A stretch of 64,000 bases of DNA. Origin: Leucobacter chironomi DSM 19883 (GTDB lineage: Bacteria > Actinomycetota > Actinomycetes > Actinomycetales > Microbacteriaceae). The notes beneath the pieces are model-generated. The model worked only from the letters and a program-made list of their open reading frames with translations. It ran no database searches and had not been told where the DNA came from. Below are positions 44,956 through 57,047 of this stretch, in pieces (position 1 is the stretch's first letter; every line of letters starts with the position of its first letter). The position numbers and the translations under genes were made by a program. Location of the stretch: positions 1 to 64,000 of the forward strand of contig NZ_ATXU01000003.1 of assembly GCF_000421845.1 (NCBI RefSeq), given 5' to 3'.

Positions 44956-45911
44956 TCACGCGCTGGTCCCGGGAGCACGCAGCCGAGTGGCTGTGTCGAC
45001 CGGGCGCGCGCGACAACAAGTACCGGCGCGGCGTGCTCGGCGTGCGCACGGGGTCGGCCCAGTATCCCGGGGCCGCGGTGCTGGGCGTCTCCGCCGCCTG
45101 GCGCACCGGGGTCGGCCTGCTGCGCTACGTGCCCCCGCTGGACGACGACGCCTCGCCCCACGGGCTGCCGTCGCCCGCGGCCGCAGTACTCGCGGCGCAT
45201 CCGGAGACCGTGTTCGGGGAGCCCGGATCCCGTGCCTGCGACGCCTGGGTGCTCGGATCAGGCACCGACCCGGCCGACCGCTCCTCGGCGGAGCAGTCCG
45301 CGCTGCGGCAGCTGCGGCGCGGCAGCGCCCCGCTCGTGATCGACGCCGGCGCGCTGGACCTCGCCGTGACCGCCGAGACCGATGCCGACAGCACCGCCGC
45401 GTCTCTCCCGGGCGGCGCCCCGGCGATCCTCACCCCGCACGGCGGCGAGTTCGAGCGCCTCTGGCGCGCGGCGGGCCTCGGCGAACTACCCGACGACTGG
45501 GCGCCGCGCAGCGGCGACGCCGACGACGACATCGCGCAGATCGGGCGCGCCCGCGCCGCATCCCGTCTGGCCGAGCGCCTCGGCACCACCGTGCTGCTCA
45601 AGGGCTCGCTCACGGTGTGCGCCGCGCCCGACGGCCAGATCCTGCGAGTGGGCCCCGCCACCCCGTGGCTCGCGACCGCCGGCACCGGCGACGTGCTCGC
45701 CGGCATCCTCGGCGCGCTCGTCGCTGCCCACGCCGAGCAGGTGCGGGAATCCCCCGCCGTGCTCGGCCGCCTCGGCGCGACGGCGGCCCTGCTGCACGAC
45801 ACCGCGGCCAGAATCGCCTCTGGAGACGCCGAGGCTCGCGCCGCCGGCCGTCCGATCACCGCGCTCGACGTCGCCGATGCGATCCCGGAGGCCTTCGCGA
45901 CGCTCAGCTGA
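44952..45911 (+). CDS. nnrD: ADP-dependent NAD(P)H-hydrate dehydratase
   Basis: A 319-residue ribokinase-like repair enzyme that dehydrates damaged NAD(P)H hydrate using ADP. It has KYRRGVLGVRTGSAQYPGAAVLG at the N-terminus, AILTPHGGEFERLW, VLLKGSLTVCAAPDG and ATAGTGDVLAGILGAL (anion hole and catalytic Asp). It lacks the fused NnrE epimerase domain. It is translationally coupled to the phosphosugar mutase by a 4-base overlap. Confidence 0.92.
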   Translation: MITRWSREHAAEWLCRPGARDNKYRRGVLGVRTGSAQYPGAAVLGVSAAWRTGVGLLRYVPPLDDDASPHGLPSPAAAVLAAHPETVFGEPGSRACDAWVLGSGTDPADRSSAEQSALRQLRRGSAPLVIDAGALDLAVTAETDADSTAASLPGGAPAILTPHGGEFERLWRAAGLGELPDDWAPRSGDADDDIAQIGRARAASRLAERLGTTVLLKGSLTVCAAPDGQILRVGPATPWLATAGTGDVLAGILGALVAAHAEQVRESPAVLGRLGATAALLHDTAARIASGDAEARAAGRPITALDVADAIPEAFATLS

Positions 45912-45959
45912 GCGGGCGCCCGGTCAGCCGCCGTAGCCGGCAGGCGAAGGGCGCTCGCC

Positions 45960-47264
<1,305 letters not shown>

Positions 47265-47270
47265 ACCTCC

Positions 47271-47276
47271 ACCCTA
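47271..47276 (-). promoter_or_regulatory. -10 box TAGGGT, probable leaderless start of deoA
   Basis: TAGGGT on the minus strand, then GGAGGT, then the ATG at 47264. The GGAGGT directly abuts the start codon, too close to act as a normal ribosome-binding site. Confidence 0.5.
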
Positions 47277-47316
47277 CGGCGGCGCCCCGCGCCCCGCTCT
47301 TCAATCGTCGCCGTCG

Positions 47317-47400
47317 GTATGGGATCCACCGATCGTATGCCGAAATCGGCCCAATCCGGCATATGGATGGCAGATCCCATACGAACGGCAGATCCCATAC
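47317..47400. repeat. Inverted and direct repeats upstream of deoA
   Basis: GTATGGGATC at 47317-47326 is matched by two inverted copies GATCCCATAC at 47373-47382 and 47391-47400. The latter two belong to a 15-base direct repeat GGCAGATCCCATACG-like unit 18 bases apart. Inside lie TATGCCG/CGGCATA arms and a small GCCGA/TCGGC stem. It lies 53 bases upstream of the deoA start. It could be an operator, attenuator or REP-like element. Confidence 0.6.
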
Positions 47401-47427
47401 GGAGGGGAAGAGAGACCCTCGAAGCGC

Positions 47428-48426
47428 TCAGAACACGTCGAGCACGCGCGAGCGCGCAGGATCCGGCCGCCCCAGCGCCCGGTCCTGCCCCGCCGCGATC
47501 CAGCACCCCGTCAGCAGCAGGATGCGGCAGATCACGTTGAACCAGACCAGCAGGCCGACGAGCACCGCGAACGACGCCAGCAGCGGGTTGTGCGACACAC
47601 CCCCGAGCAGCGAGGAACCCAGCACCTTCATACCGAACAGAGCCGCACTGCCGAGAGCGCAGCCCCGCAGCAGGCTCCACAGCGGCAACCGCACCTCGGC
47701 GAGCAGCCGGAAGATCGCCATGAGCACGAGCGTATCGAACACGTACATCGCACCGTAGCGCGCGATCGTACCCAGGCCGCCCAGCAACCAGCCGTCGGGA
47801 TCGCCACCCAACCACGACACGAGCAGATCGGTCAGGTTCGAGCTGAGCACCGTGAGCGCCGCCGACACCAGGATCGCCAGCAGGAAGCACAGCGCCAGCA
47901 GCAGATCGCGCAGTTTCAGCAGCACCACATTGCGGTACTGGCGCACCTCGAGCCCGAAGATGATGCGGATCGAACGGCGCGTCCCCGTGAACCACGCCAC
48001 GGCCACGTACACCAGCGCGACACCCGCGATCGCGCTGCTCCAGTCGAGGGTGCGGCTCTGCAGCAGCGCGGCCAGCGACACGGCCCCATCGTCGTCGGTG
48101 CCCACGAGGCCCGGCACGAACAGGTTGAGCTGCATGATCAGCGATTCGAGCAGCTCCGGGCGCCCGCGCAGCATGATGCCGAACACGCTGAAGCCGATCC
48201 ACAGCGCCGCGAACACCGCGAACACCGCCTGATAGCTCATCCCGGCGGCAAGCACCGATCCACCGACGTCGGTGAAGTGGAAGAAGGCGCGGAACGGGCG
48301 CGAGTCGCGCAGCCGCGACCAGATGCTCTCGCCCCGGCCGACCAGCTCGCGACCCACCGCCGAGACGCGCGACGCCCCGCGATCCCGGCCCTCCTGCGAG
48401 GGCTCCGGATCGCGGGGCGTCGTCAT
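47428..48426 (-). CDS. YihY/BrkB-family membrane protein
   Basis: A 332-residue protein with about six transmembrane segments. The pattern FRAFFHFTDVGGSVLAAGMSYQAVFAVFAALWIGFSVFGIML and the polar helix LEVRQYRNVVLLKLRDLLLALCFLL are typical of the YihY (BrkB, formerly mislabelled RNase BN) family. The function is unsettled; transport or envelope roles have been proposed. ATG 48426 is chosen; a GTG at 48444 would add six residues. The gene is separated by 37 bases from sdhB, so it may be co-transcribed with the sdh operon. Confidence 0.82.
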   Translation of the reverse strand: MTTPRDPEPSQEGRDRGASRVSAVGRELVGRGESIWSRLRDSRPFRAFFHFTDVGGSVLAAGMSYQAVFAVFAALWIGFSVFGIMLRGRPELLESLIMQLNLFVPGLVGTDDDGAVSLAALLQSRTLDWSSAIAGVALVYVAVAWFTGTRRSIRIIFGLEVRQYRNVVLLKLRDLLLALCFLLAILVSAALTVLSSNLTDLLVSWLGGDPDGWLLGGLGTIARYGAMYVFDTLVLMAIFRLLAEVRLPLWSLLRGCALGSAALFGMKVLGSSLLGGVSHNPLLASFAVLVGLLVWFNVICRILLLTGCWIAAGQDRALGRPDPARSRVLDVF

Positions 48427-48463
48427 GCCGTCGAGTGCAGCCACCCGGCGCTGGGCGCGGGCG

Positions 48464-49261
48464 CTACTTCGTCTTGCCGGTGCGGATCGCAGCCTTCACC
48501 TCGGCGATAGCCTTGGTGACCTGGATGCCGCGCGGGCACGCGTCGGTGCAGTTGAAGGTGGTGCGGCAGCGCCACACGCCCTCGGTGTCGTTCAGCACGT
48601 CGAGACGCACCTGGGCGTTGTCGTCGCGCGAGTCGAAGATGAAGCGGTGCGCGTTGACGATGGCGGCCGGGCCGAAGTACTGGCCGTCGGTCCAGAACAC
48701 CGGGCAGCTCGTGGTGCACGCGGCGCACAGGATGCACTTGGTGGTGTCGTCGAAGCGCTCGCGATCCTCGATGGTCTGCAGGCGCTCCTTGCCAGGCTCC
48801 GCGGGGGCCGCATTCGGCATGAGGAACGGGTTGACCGCGCGGTAGGCCGCGAAGAACGGCTCCATGTCGACGATCAGATCCTTCTCGAGCGGCAGACCCT
48901 TGATCGCCTCGACGTAGATCGGCTTCGAGATGTCGAGATCCTTGATGAGGGTCTTGCACGCGAGACGGTTGCGGCCGTTGATGCGCATCGCATCCGAGCC
49001 GCAGATGCCGTGGGCGCAGGAGCGACGGAACGCGAGCGTGCCGTCCTGATCCCACTTGATGCGGTGCAGCGCGTCGAGGATGCGATCCGTCGGGTACATC
49101 TCGACGTCGAAGTCCTCCCAGTACGCGTCACGACCCGACTCCGGGTTGTAGCGGCGCACCAGCAGGGTGACGGTGAACGGCTTCGGCGCGTCGGGCGCGC
49201 TGCCCGAGGCCGAGGCCTGGGTGGAGTCGACGGCGGTCGCTTCAGCGGTAGCGGTGCTCAT
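48464..49261 (-). CDS. sdhB: Succinate dehydrogenase iron-sulfur subunit
   Basis: A 265-residue subunit with three clusters. The [2Fe-2S] ligands lie in RSCAHGICGSDAMRINGRNRLAC, the [4Fe-4S] in CILCAACTTSCPVFW, and the [3Fe-4S] in CRTTFNCTDACPRGI. It passes electrons from SdhA to the membrane anchors. Its start is 3 bases after the sdhA stop. Confidence 0.97.
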   Translation of the reverse strand: MSTATAEATAVDSTQASASGSAPDAPKPFTVTLLVRRYNPESGRDAYWEDFDVEMYPTDRILDALHRIKWDQDGTLAFRRSCAHGICGSDAMRINGRNRLACKTLIKDLDISKPIYVEAIKGLPLEKDLIVDMEPFFAAYRAVNPFLMPNAAPAEPGKERLQTIEDRERFDDTTKCILCAACTTSCPVFWTDGQYFGPAAIVNAHRFIFDSRDDNAQVRLDVLNDTEGVWRCRTTFNCTDACPRGIQVTKAIAEVKAAIRTGKTK

Positions 49262-49264
49262 GGC

Positions 49265-51097
<1,833 letters not shown>

Positions 51098-51142
51098 GTG
51101 AGTCCTATTCTTCGAATCTGTAAGCCTGAGCTGCCGGGATCG

Positions 51143-51589
51143 CTACGACGCGTTGCAGAACGACGCCACGAGCGACGGGTCGGCTCCCGCGGGGCAGGGA
51201 TCGAGCGTGAACACCACGAAGGTGCCGAGCAGGATCAGCAGCGCGGCCGAGAGAAACAGCAGCACCTTGAAGGTCTTCGCGAGGCCGGGGCGGGTGACGT
51301 AGTCGTTCACGATGGTGCGCATGCCGTTGGCGCCGTGGATGAGGGCGAGCCACAGCAGCAGCACGTCCCACACCTGCCAGAACGGGTTGGCGAGCTTGCC
51401 CCCGACGAAGCCGAAGTCGATCGCGTGCACGCCGCCCGGCGTGGCGATGAGGTTCGAGAAGAGGTGGCCGAACACGAGCACCACGAGCAGAACGCCCGAG
51501 ACGCGCATGTAGATCCAGCCCCACTTCTCCCAGTTGGTGCGCTTCTTGGCGGACGCCTGCGAGCGGGGGGATTCGATGGTCATCGTCAT
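51143..51589 (-). CDS. sdhD: Succinate dehydrogenase membrane anchor subunit SdhD
   Basis: A 148-residue protein with three hydrophobic helices. HGANGMRTIVNDYVTRPG is the anchor-subunit motif carrying a heme-ligand His. It lies between sdhC and sdhA on the same strand and anchors the complex with SdhC. Confidence 0.9.
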   Translation of the reverse strand: MTMTIESPRSQASAKKRTNWEKWGWIYMRVSGVLLVVLVFGHLFSNLIATPGGVHAIDFGFVGGKLANPFWQVWDVLLLWLALIHGANGMRTIVNDYVTRPGLAKTFKVLLFLSAALLILLGTFVVFTLDPCPAGADPSLVASFCNAS

Positions 51590-51605
51590 GTCTGTCTCTC
51601 CTCGC

Positions 51606-52022
51606 CTAGTGCCCGAACACGTTCATCAGGTGGCGCGGCAGGAAGCCGGCCATCGTGATCGCCCAGGCGGCGATCACGATCCAGAACATCACGCGCTGGT
51701 ACTGGGCGCCCTTGCGCCAGTAGTCGACGAGGATGATGCGGATGCCGTTGTAGGCGTGGAACACGATCGCGCCCACGAGCGCGGCCTCGCCGAGCCCCAT
51801 GATGGGGGTCTTGTAGACGCTCATGACCGCGTTGTAGGCCTCGGGGCTGACACGCACGAGGGCGGTGTCGAGCACGTGCACGAGGAGGAAGAAGAAGATG
51901 GCGACGCCGGTGATGCGGTGCAGCACCCAGGACCACATGCCCTCGTTGCCGCGGTAGAGCGTGCCGCCCGGGCGACTCTTCTTCTTCGCCGCGGGTGCGG
52001 CCTCTGCCGTTTGGGCTGACAC
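51606..52022 (-). CDS. sdhC: Succinate dehydrogenase cytochrome b556 subunit SdhC
   Basis: A 138-residue, three-helix anchor. MWSWVLHRITGVAIFFFLLVHVLD is the SdhC signature for the quinone/heme region, and FHAYNGIRIILVDYW carries another His. GTG 52022 is preferred, with AGGAAG five bases upstream. It heads the sdhCDAB operon, divergent from the guanylyltransferase gene. Confidence 0.92.
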   Translation of the reverse strand: MSAQTAEAAPAAKKKSRPGGTLYRGNEGMWSWVLHRITGVAIFFFLLVHVLDTALVRVSPEAYNAVMSVYKTPIMGLGEAALVGAIVFHAYNGIRIILVDYWRKGAQYQRVMFWIVIAAWAITMAGFLPRHLMNVFGH

Positions 52023-52243
52023 GGGCTTCCTCCTTGGTCCTGCTTCGCCGAGCACGGCTCGGCGGCTGACAGCGCGGTCTCGGCGAGCGCGGGCGCACCC
52101 GATAGTCTCTCCAAACCGAGAATCCGCTGCGCCCCCATTATGACACCATTTCAGCGCCTCCCCCGCACGCCCGGCCCGGCGCGGAGAGACGTCGATTCAT
52201 CTGATGAATACGCGGATCCTGGCCGCTGCCATCGCGCGACCTC

Positions 52244-52249
52244 TAGGCT
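52244..52249 (+). promoter_or_regulatory. -10 box TAGGCT, probable leaderless start of the guanylyltransferase gene
   Basis: TAGGCT, six bases (GGAGCC), then ATG 52256. Confidence 0.55.
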
Positions 52250-52255
52250 GGAGCC

Positions 52256-53386
52256 ATGTCTGACGCCACCGTCCTGCGCCCCGCCATCGAGAGACTCACC
52301 TGCGTGATTCCCGCCGGAGGCGTCGGGTCCCGCCTCTGGCCCCTGTCGCGGGCGAACGCTCCGAAGTTCCTGCTCGATCTCACGGGCTCGGGCGACTCTC
52401 TGCTGCGCGCGACCTGGGACCGCCTCGCCCCTATCGCCCCCACCGAGCGGGTGATGGTCGTGACCGGCGTCTCGCATCGCGACTCGGTCATGCAGCAGCT
52501 GCCCGAGCTGCTGCCGCAGAATCTCATCACCGAGAGCGAGCCGAAGGACTCCTCGGCAGCGATCGGGCTCGCGGCCGCGCTGCTCGAACTGCGCGACCCC
52601 GACGCGATCCTCGGATCCTTCGCCGCCGACCACGTGATCCGCGGCGACGTGCTCTTCCAGCGCGCCGTCACCACCGCGGTGCAGGCGGCCGACCGCGGCT
52701 ACATCGCCACCATCGGCATCCACCCCTCGCACCCGGCGACCGGCTTCGGCTACATCTCCTGCGGCGACGCCCGCGGCGACCTCGCCCCCTTCGACGTCTA
52801 CGACGTGTCGGAGTTCGTCGAGAAGCCCGACGCCGAGAAGGCCGAGGAGTACCTCGCCCACGGCGGATACCTCTGGAACGCGGGCATGTTCATCGCGCGC
52901 GCCACCGTGCTGCTCGACCAGATGGCCCTCTCCGACCCCGAACTCGTGAGCGCGCTGCGCGAGATCGCCGCCAGCTGGGACACCGAGCGCGGTGCCGACG
53001 TGCGCGAGCGGCTGTGGCCGACGCTGCCGAAGATCGCGATCGACTACACGGTGGCGGAGCCCGCAGCCGCCGCGGGCAAGATGGTCTGCATCGCCGCTCA
53101 CTTCGACTGGGACGACGTGGGCGACTTCGCCTCGGTCGCCAACCTGCTCACCCGCGGCCGCGGCAGCGACCTCGCCGTGCTCGGCGACGGCGCGCAGGTG
53201 CTGTCGGACGCGTCGAGCGGCATCGTCGTCTCGGAGAGCGAGCGCCTCGTCGCGCTCGTTGGCGTGGACGACGTGGTGGTGGTGGACACCGCCGACGTGC
53301 TGCTCGTCACCACGAAGAGCCGCGCGCAGGACGTCAAGAACCTCGTCAACCGCATGAAGGTGGCCGGCGGCGGCCATCTGCTCTAG
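52256..53386 (+). CDS. manC: Mannose-1-phosphate guanylyltransferase
   Basis: A 376-residue nucleotidyltransferase. VIPAGGVGSRLWPLSRANAPKFLLDL is the GTP-binding motif and VSEFVEKPDAEKAEEYL the product-site motif; YLWNAGMFIARATVLL is also conserved. It makes GDP-mannose for glycolipids and cell-wall glycans. There is no fused phosphomannose isomerase domain. GDP-mannose would be the donor for GT4 enzymes such as those at 5.4-7.8 kb, if they are mannosyltransferases. Confidence 0.93.
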   Translation: MSDATVLRPAIERLTCVIPAGGVGSRLWPLSRANAPKFLLDLTGSGDSLLRATWDRLAPIAPTERVMVVTGVSHRDSVMQQLPELLPQNLITESEPKDSSAAIGLAAALLELRDPDAILGSFAADHVIRGDVLFQRAVTTAVQAADRGYIATIGIHPSHPATGFGYISCGDARGDLAPFDVYDVSEFVEKPDAEKAEEYLAHGGYLWNAGMFIARATVLLDQMALSDPELVSALREIAASWDTERGADVRERLWPTLPKIAIDYTVAEPAAAAGKMVCIAAHFDWDDVGDFASVANLLTRGRGSDLAVLGDGAQVLSDASSGIVVSESERLVALVGVDDVVVVDTADVLLVTTKSRAQDVKNLVNRMKVAGGGHLL

Positions 53387-53431
53387 CCGGCACCTGGCCT
53401 AGCCGGCCGGCGCGGCGATGGCCGCGACGCC

Positions 53432-54169
53432 TCAGCGGCGCGAGAGCAGCGAGGTCACCTGCAGGCGCCCGCTGTGGATCCAGACGTCCGAGTACTCGAC
53501 CGGGCGGTCGTCGTCGAGGTAGGTCACCTGCTGCAGATACTGCACGGGCGCCCCCTCCGGGAGCCCGAGCGCGGCCGAGACCTCGTCGGAGGCCGGCTCG
53601 GCGCTGAAGGTGCGCCGAGCCGAGGCGATCTTCAGCCGGTAGGTCTGCTCGAGCACCCCGAAGAGGCTCTGCACCCCGAAGTCCTGTTGCTCGATGCCGG
53701 GCGCGATGTCGGCGCGCACGTAGTTGTGCAGCAGCGCCACCGGCCCCTGCTCGGTGCTGCGCACCCGCACCAGCCGCAGCACGCGGCTTCCGATGCCGGC
53801 CTCGAGCAACGCGGCCACGGGCTTCGGCGGGTCCATGAGCTCGCAGGCGATCACCGCGGTCTCCGTCACCACCCCCTGACGCGCGAAGTCCTCGGTGAGG
53901 GTCGACAGCTTCTGGGCGATCGCCGGTTCGATGATCGTCGAGGTGACGAAGGTGCCGCGACCGCGCACCTGGCGCAGCAGCCCCTCCTCGATCAGCGTCG
54001 ACAGGGCCCGCCTGAGCGTCCCCCGGCTCACGCCGAGCTCATGGGCCAGCTCGGGTTCGCTCTTGAGCCGATAGTGCGGAGGCCACTCGCCGGAGGCGAT
54101 CTTCAGACGGATCCGGTCGGAGATCTGCGTGTGAATCGCCACCGGAGCGTCACGATCGATTGTGCTCAC
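53432..54169 (-). CDS. GntR/HutC-family regulator (UTRA domain)
   Basis: A 245-residue regulator with an N-terminal winged helix (PELAHELGVSRGTLRRALSTLIEEGLLRQVRGRGTFV) and a C-terminal UTRA ligand domain (RVRSTEQGPVALLHNYVRADIAPGIEQQDF ... VQYLQQVTYLDDDRPVEYSDVWIHSGRL). It is the last gene of the ribose-like operon and probably represses it in the absence of the sugar or its phosphate. GGGAGG five bases before the GTG at 54169 is a good ribosome-binding site. Confidence 0.9.
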   Translation of the reverse strand: MSTIDRDAPVAIHTQISDRIRLKIASGEWPPHYRLKSEPELAHELGVSRGTLRRALSTLIEEGLLRQVRGRGTFVTSTIIEPAIAQKLSTLTEDFARQGVVTETAVIACELMDPPKPVAALLEAGIGSRVLRLVRVRSTEQGPVALLHNYVRADIAPGIEQQDFGVQSLFGVLEQTYRLKIASARRTFSAEPASDEVSAALGLPEGAPVQYLQQVTYLDDDRPVEYSDVWIHSGRLQVTSLLSRR

Positions 54170-54260
54170 GCTCGCCTCCCATCATCTGTCGCCGGCTCGG
54201 TGCGTGCTCCCTGGATACCACCGCCCCGGGTGGCGTGTCCAACCGGGGCGGCGGATGATC

Positions 54261-54962
54261 TCAGTAGCTGACGGTGCTCTCGTCGCCGGTGTCGGTGATG
54301 ATCTTGAGCCCGGCGCTCGTGCCGAGCAGCACGGCGCCCGCGCGCAGCAGGGACAGCGCCTGGGCGTAGGTCTTGATCGAGCCCGAGGCCTTCACCTGCA
54401 CGCCGTCGCGCGCGCGCTCCACGAGATAGCGCACGCTCTCGGGGTTCGCGGTCTCGATCTGACCGCTGCTCGCGTTCTTCAAGAACGCGGCGCCCGCCTC
54501 CTGCGACAGTTCGACCGCGGCCTCGCGCTCCGCCTCCGTGAGGAGCGGCAGCTCCAGCATCACCTTGACCGGGATGCCGCTCGCCCGCACCACACCTGCG
54601 ATGTCCTCGCGGAACTCGTCGTACATGCCGCTCTTCAGCCAGCCGATCTGCACGCCGATGTCGAGCTGGGTCGCTCCGAGCCGCGCGATCTCCGCCGCCT
54701 CCGCGGCCTTGCCCGCGCTGGTCATGACGCCGACGTTGGGGAAGTCGAGGGCCGACGCGAGCTCGACGCCCGTGCCCGCCAGCTCGGAGGCGACGAGCGG
54801 CACCCACGACGCGGGGACCATCGCCGCGTTGAAGCCGTGCTCCACCGCCTCGCGCGCGTGCGCGACCATCCGCTCCTTCGTGATGCCCGTCTCGATGAGC
54901 GTGTGCTGCACGTAGGGTGCGAGCTCGGCGGGTGCGAGCGTGAGTTCCTCTGCACTAGACAA
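54261..54962 (-). CDS. DeoC-like class I aldolase
   Basis: A 233-residue TIM-barrel aldolase of the deoxyribose-phosphate aldolase family. LDIGVQIGWLKSGMYDEF, AGAAFLKNASSGQ and VQVKASGSIKT align with the D, Schiff-base K and second K of DeoC. The phosphate-loop residues differ: TSTG reads NASSG and GG reads GS in ASGS, so the substrate may not be deoxyribose-5-phosphate. GTSAGLKII at the end is kept. TTG 54962 is the start, with AAGAGA eight bases upstream. Within the operon it should cleave the phosphorylated sugar made by the PfkB kinase. Confidence 0.85.
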   Translation of the reverse strand: MSSAEELTLAPAELAPYVQHTLIETGITKERMVAHAREAVEHGFNAAMVPASWVPLVASELAGTGVELASALDFPNVGVMTSAGKAAEAAEIARLGATQLDIGVQIGWLKSGMYDEFREDIAGVVRASGIPVKVMLELPLLTEAEREAAVELSQEAGAAFLKNASSGQIETANPESVRYLVERARDGVQVKASGSIKTYAQALSLLRAGAVLLGTSAGLKIITDTGDESTVSY

Positions 54963-55009
54963 TGTCAGTTCTCTTTTCTTGTTTCGGTGGATCCGCGTAC
55001 GCGGAGAGG

Positions 55010-55465
55010 TCAGAGCTTGTCGGCGTAGTAGTCGGGAACGACGACGCCGTCGCCGCCGAACCACTTCGGCACGTCGACGCCGCAGACGAGGCCGATGTTG
55101 CCCCACGGCTCGAACGCGCCCGTGCGCACGATCACCTTCGCCTGCCGGGCGAGCTCGCCGAGCATGTCCGTGTGGCTGCGGGTGGTGAACTCGGCTCCCG
55201 CGAAGGTCTGCTGCAGCCACTCGTCGAGCCGCGGGTTGTTCGAGACCACGTCTTCGGCGCGCACGACCCCCTCCACCACGAGCTCCTGCGAGATGAGACC
55301 GAGAACGGTGCGCAGATCGGGCAGGTTCTCGGTGATGGCGAGATCGATGCGGTCGGCATCGCGCGGGATCGGGAACCCCGCGTCGACGACGAGGATCAGG
55401 TCGGTGTGGCCGAGCGTCGCGAGCGCGGCGCTGAGCTTGTCGTTCAGAATTCCTGACTTCTTCAT
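55010..55465 (-). CDS. RbsD/FucU-family sugar mutarotase (D-ribose pyranase-like)
   Basis: A 151-residue protein. MKKSGILNDKLSAALATLGHTDLILVVDAGFPIPRDADRIDLAI is the RbsD signature, with the catalytic His in GHTD. It would interconvert pyranose and furanose forms of the imported sugar before phosphorylation. The usual E. coli protein is about 139 residues. It lies between the ATPase and aldolase genes. Confidence 0.92.
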   Translation of the reverse strand: MKKSGILNDKLSAALATLGHTDLILVVDAGFPIPRDADRIDLAITENLPDLRTVLGLISQELVVEGVVRAEDVVSNNPRLDEWLQQTFAGAEFTTRSHTDMLGELARQAKVIVRTGAFEPWGNIGLVCGVDVPKWFGGDGVVVPDYYADKL

Positions 55466-55484
55466 GAGTCTTCCTCTCGGTCGC

Positions 55485-57005
55485 CTAGGCGACGGATGCG
55501 GTGGCGCCGGTCGCCAGCGCCATGATGGATTCTTCGGTCGCGGCGCCGCTGTCGATCACGGCGGCGAGCCGTCCCTCGCGCATCACCGCGATGCGGTCGG
55601 TGATGGTGAGCAGTTCGGGCAGGTCCGACGAGGAGCACAGGATCCCGACGCCCTGAGCGGCGAGGTCGAACAGCAGCTCGTAGATCTCGGCCTTCGCGCC
55701 GACGTCGACGCCGCGGGTGGGCTCGTCGAGCATGATGACGCCCGGATCGATGGCGAGCCACCGGCCGAGCATCGCCTTCTGCTGGTTCCCGCCCGACAGC
55801 GAGGTGATCCCCTGCCCCATGGTCGCGGTCTTGACCCGCAGGCGCCCCGCCTGATCCCGGGCCCGTCGGTCGAACTCGCGGCGGCGGATCAGGCCGAACC
55901 TCGTGAGCGACCGAGCTGTGAGAGCGCCGATGTTGTCGGCGACGCTCATGGTCGTCAGCAGGCCCTGGGCTCGACGCTCGCCCGGCACGAAGGCGAGCCT
56001 CCGCTCGACACTCGCGATCGGCGAGCGGGAGGCGTAGTCCTCGCCGAGCACGCGGACGGAGCCGTGACCTCCCGGCTGCGCGCCGAAGATGTTCTGCAGC
56101 AGTTCGACCCGCCCCGAGTCGGGCAGCCCGGCGACGCCCAGGATCTCGCCCGGTCGAACCGTGAAGCTCACGTCGGCGTGGCGCCGCCCGCCGAGCTGCT
56201 CGACCTCGAGCACGGGCGGCGCGGACTCGCGAACGGAGGAGGCCTGCTCGGCACGGGTGGCGAACTGGCCGAGCTCGCGACCGACCATCGCCGCCACGGC
56301 CTGCTCAGGCGTCGTCTCGTCGCGCCGCCACGAGGCGACGTGCCGGCCGTCGCGCAGCACCTCGAGCTGATCGCACAGCTCGAACACCTCGGGCATGCGG
56401 TGCGAGACGTAGATCATGGTCGTGCCGGCCTGCTTGAGCCGGCCCATCAGGGCGAAGAGCCGGGCGGCCTCCGCGGGGGTGAGCATCGCGGTGGGCTCGT
56501 CGAGGATCAGCACGCGGCAGCCGCGCGCGATCGACCGGGCGACCACCACGAGCTGCTGCGTCGCGAGATCCAGTTCGCGCACGACGGTGCCCGGGTCGAT
56601 GTCGAGATCGAGCTCGGCCAGCAGTTCGGCGGTGCGCCGCCGCATGCCGGTTTTCGAGGGGAACCAGCGGTTGCCGGGCTCGACGCCCGCGAGCACGTTC
56701 TCGGCCACCGTGCGGTCGGGCAGCAGGGAGAGCTCCTGCGGCACGATGGCCACGCTGTGCCGGGTGAGCACGGTGTTCGGGTCGAAGGACGCGACCTCCT
56801 CCCCGAACACCGTGACGGTGCCGCTGCTCGGCGGCTGCAGGCCGGCGAGGATCTTGAGCAGAGTCGACTTGCCGGCCCCGTTCTCGCCCAGCAGGGCCGT
56901 GATCTCACCCTCGGGGATGTCGAAGCTCACGCCGTCGAGGGCGCGCACCGGCCCGAAGGCGCGGCTCAGCTCGCGCACCCGGACCGCCGGCTCGATGTGT
57001 GCCAT
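55485..57005 (-). CDS. Sugar ABC transporter ATP-binding protein, RbsA-like (two NBDs)
   Basis: A 506-residue double ATPase. NBD1 has GENGAGKSTLLKILAG and LDLATQQLVVVARSIARGCRVLILDEPTAML. NBD2 has the degenerate Walker A GLPDSGRVELLQNIFG and SGGNQQKAMLGRWLAIDPGVIMLDEPTRGVDVGAK. This arrangement is standard for ribose, xylose and AI-2-type importers. It energises the permease at 58120. Confidence 0.93.
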   Translation of the reverse strand: MAHIEPAVRVRELSRAFGPVRALDGVSFDIPEGEITALLGENGAGKSTLLKILAGLQPPSSGTVTVFGEEVASFDPNTVLTRHSVAIVPQELSLLPDRTVAENVLAGVEPGNRWFPSKTGMRRRTAELLAELDLDIDPGTVVRELDLATQQLVVVARSIARGCRVLILDEPTAMLTPAEAARLFALMGRLKQAGTTMIYVSHRMPEVFELCDQLEVLRDGRHVASWRRDETTPEQAVAAMVGRELGQFATRAEQASSVRESAPPVLEVEQLGGRRHADVSFTVRPGEILGVAGLPDSGRVELLQNIFGAQPGGHGSVRVLGEDYASRSPIASVERRLAFVPGERRAQGLLTTMSVADNIGALTARSLTRFGLIRRREFDRRARDQAGRLRVKTATMGQGITSLSGGNQQKAMLGRWLAIDPGVIMLDEPTRGVDVGAKAEIYELLFDLAAQGVGILCSSSDLPELLTITDRIAVMREGRLAAVIDSGAATEESIMALATGATASVA

Positions 57006-57047
57006 GTTCGTCTTCCTGTCTCTCCGTCTGCGACCCGCCGGCCGAGG

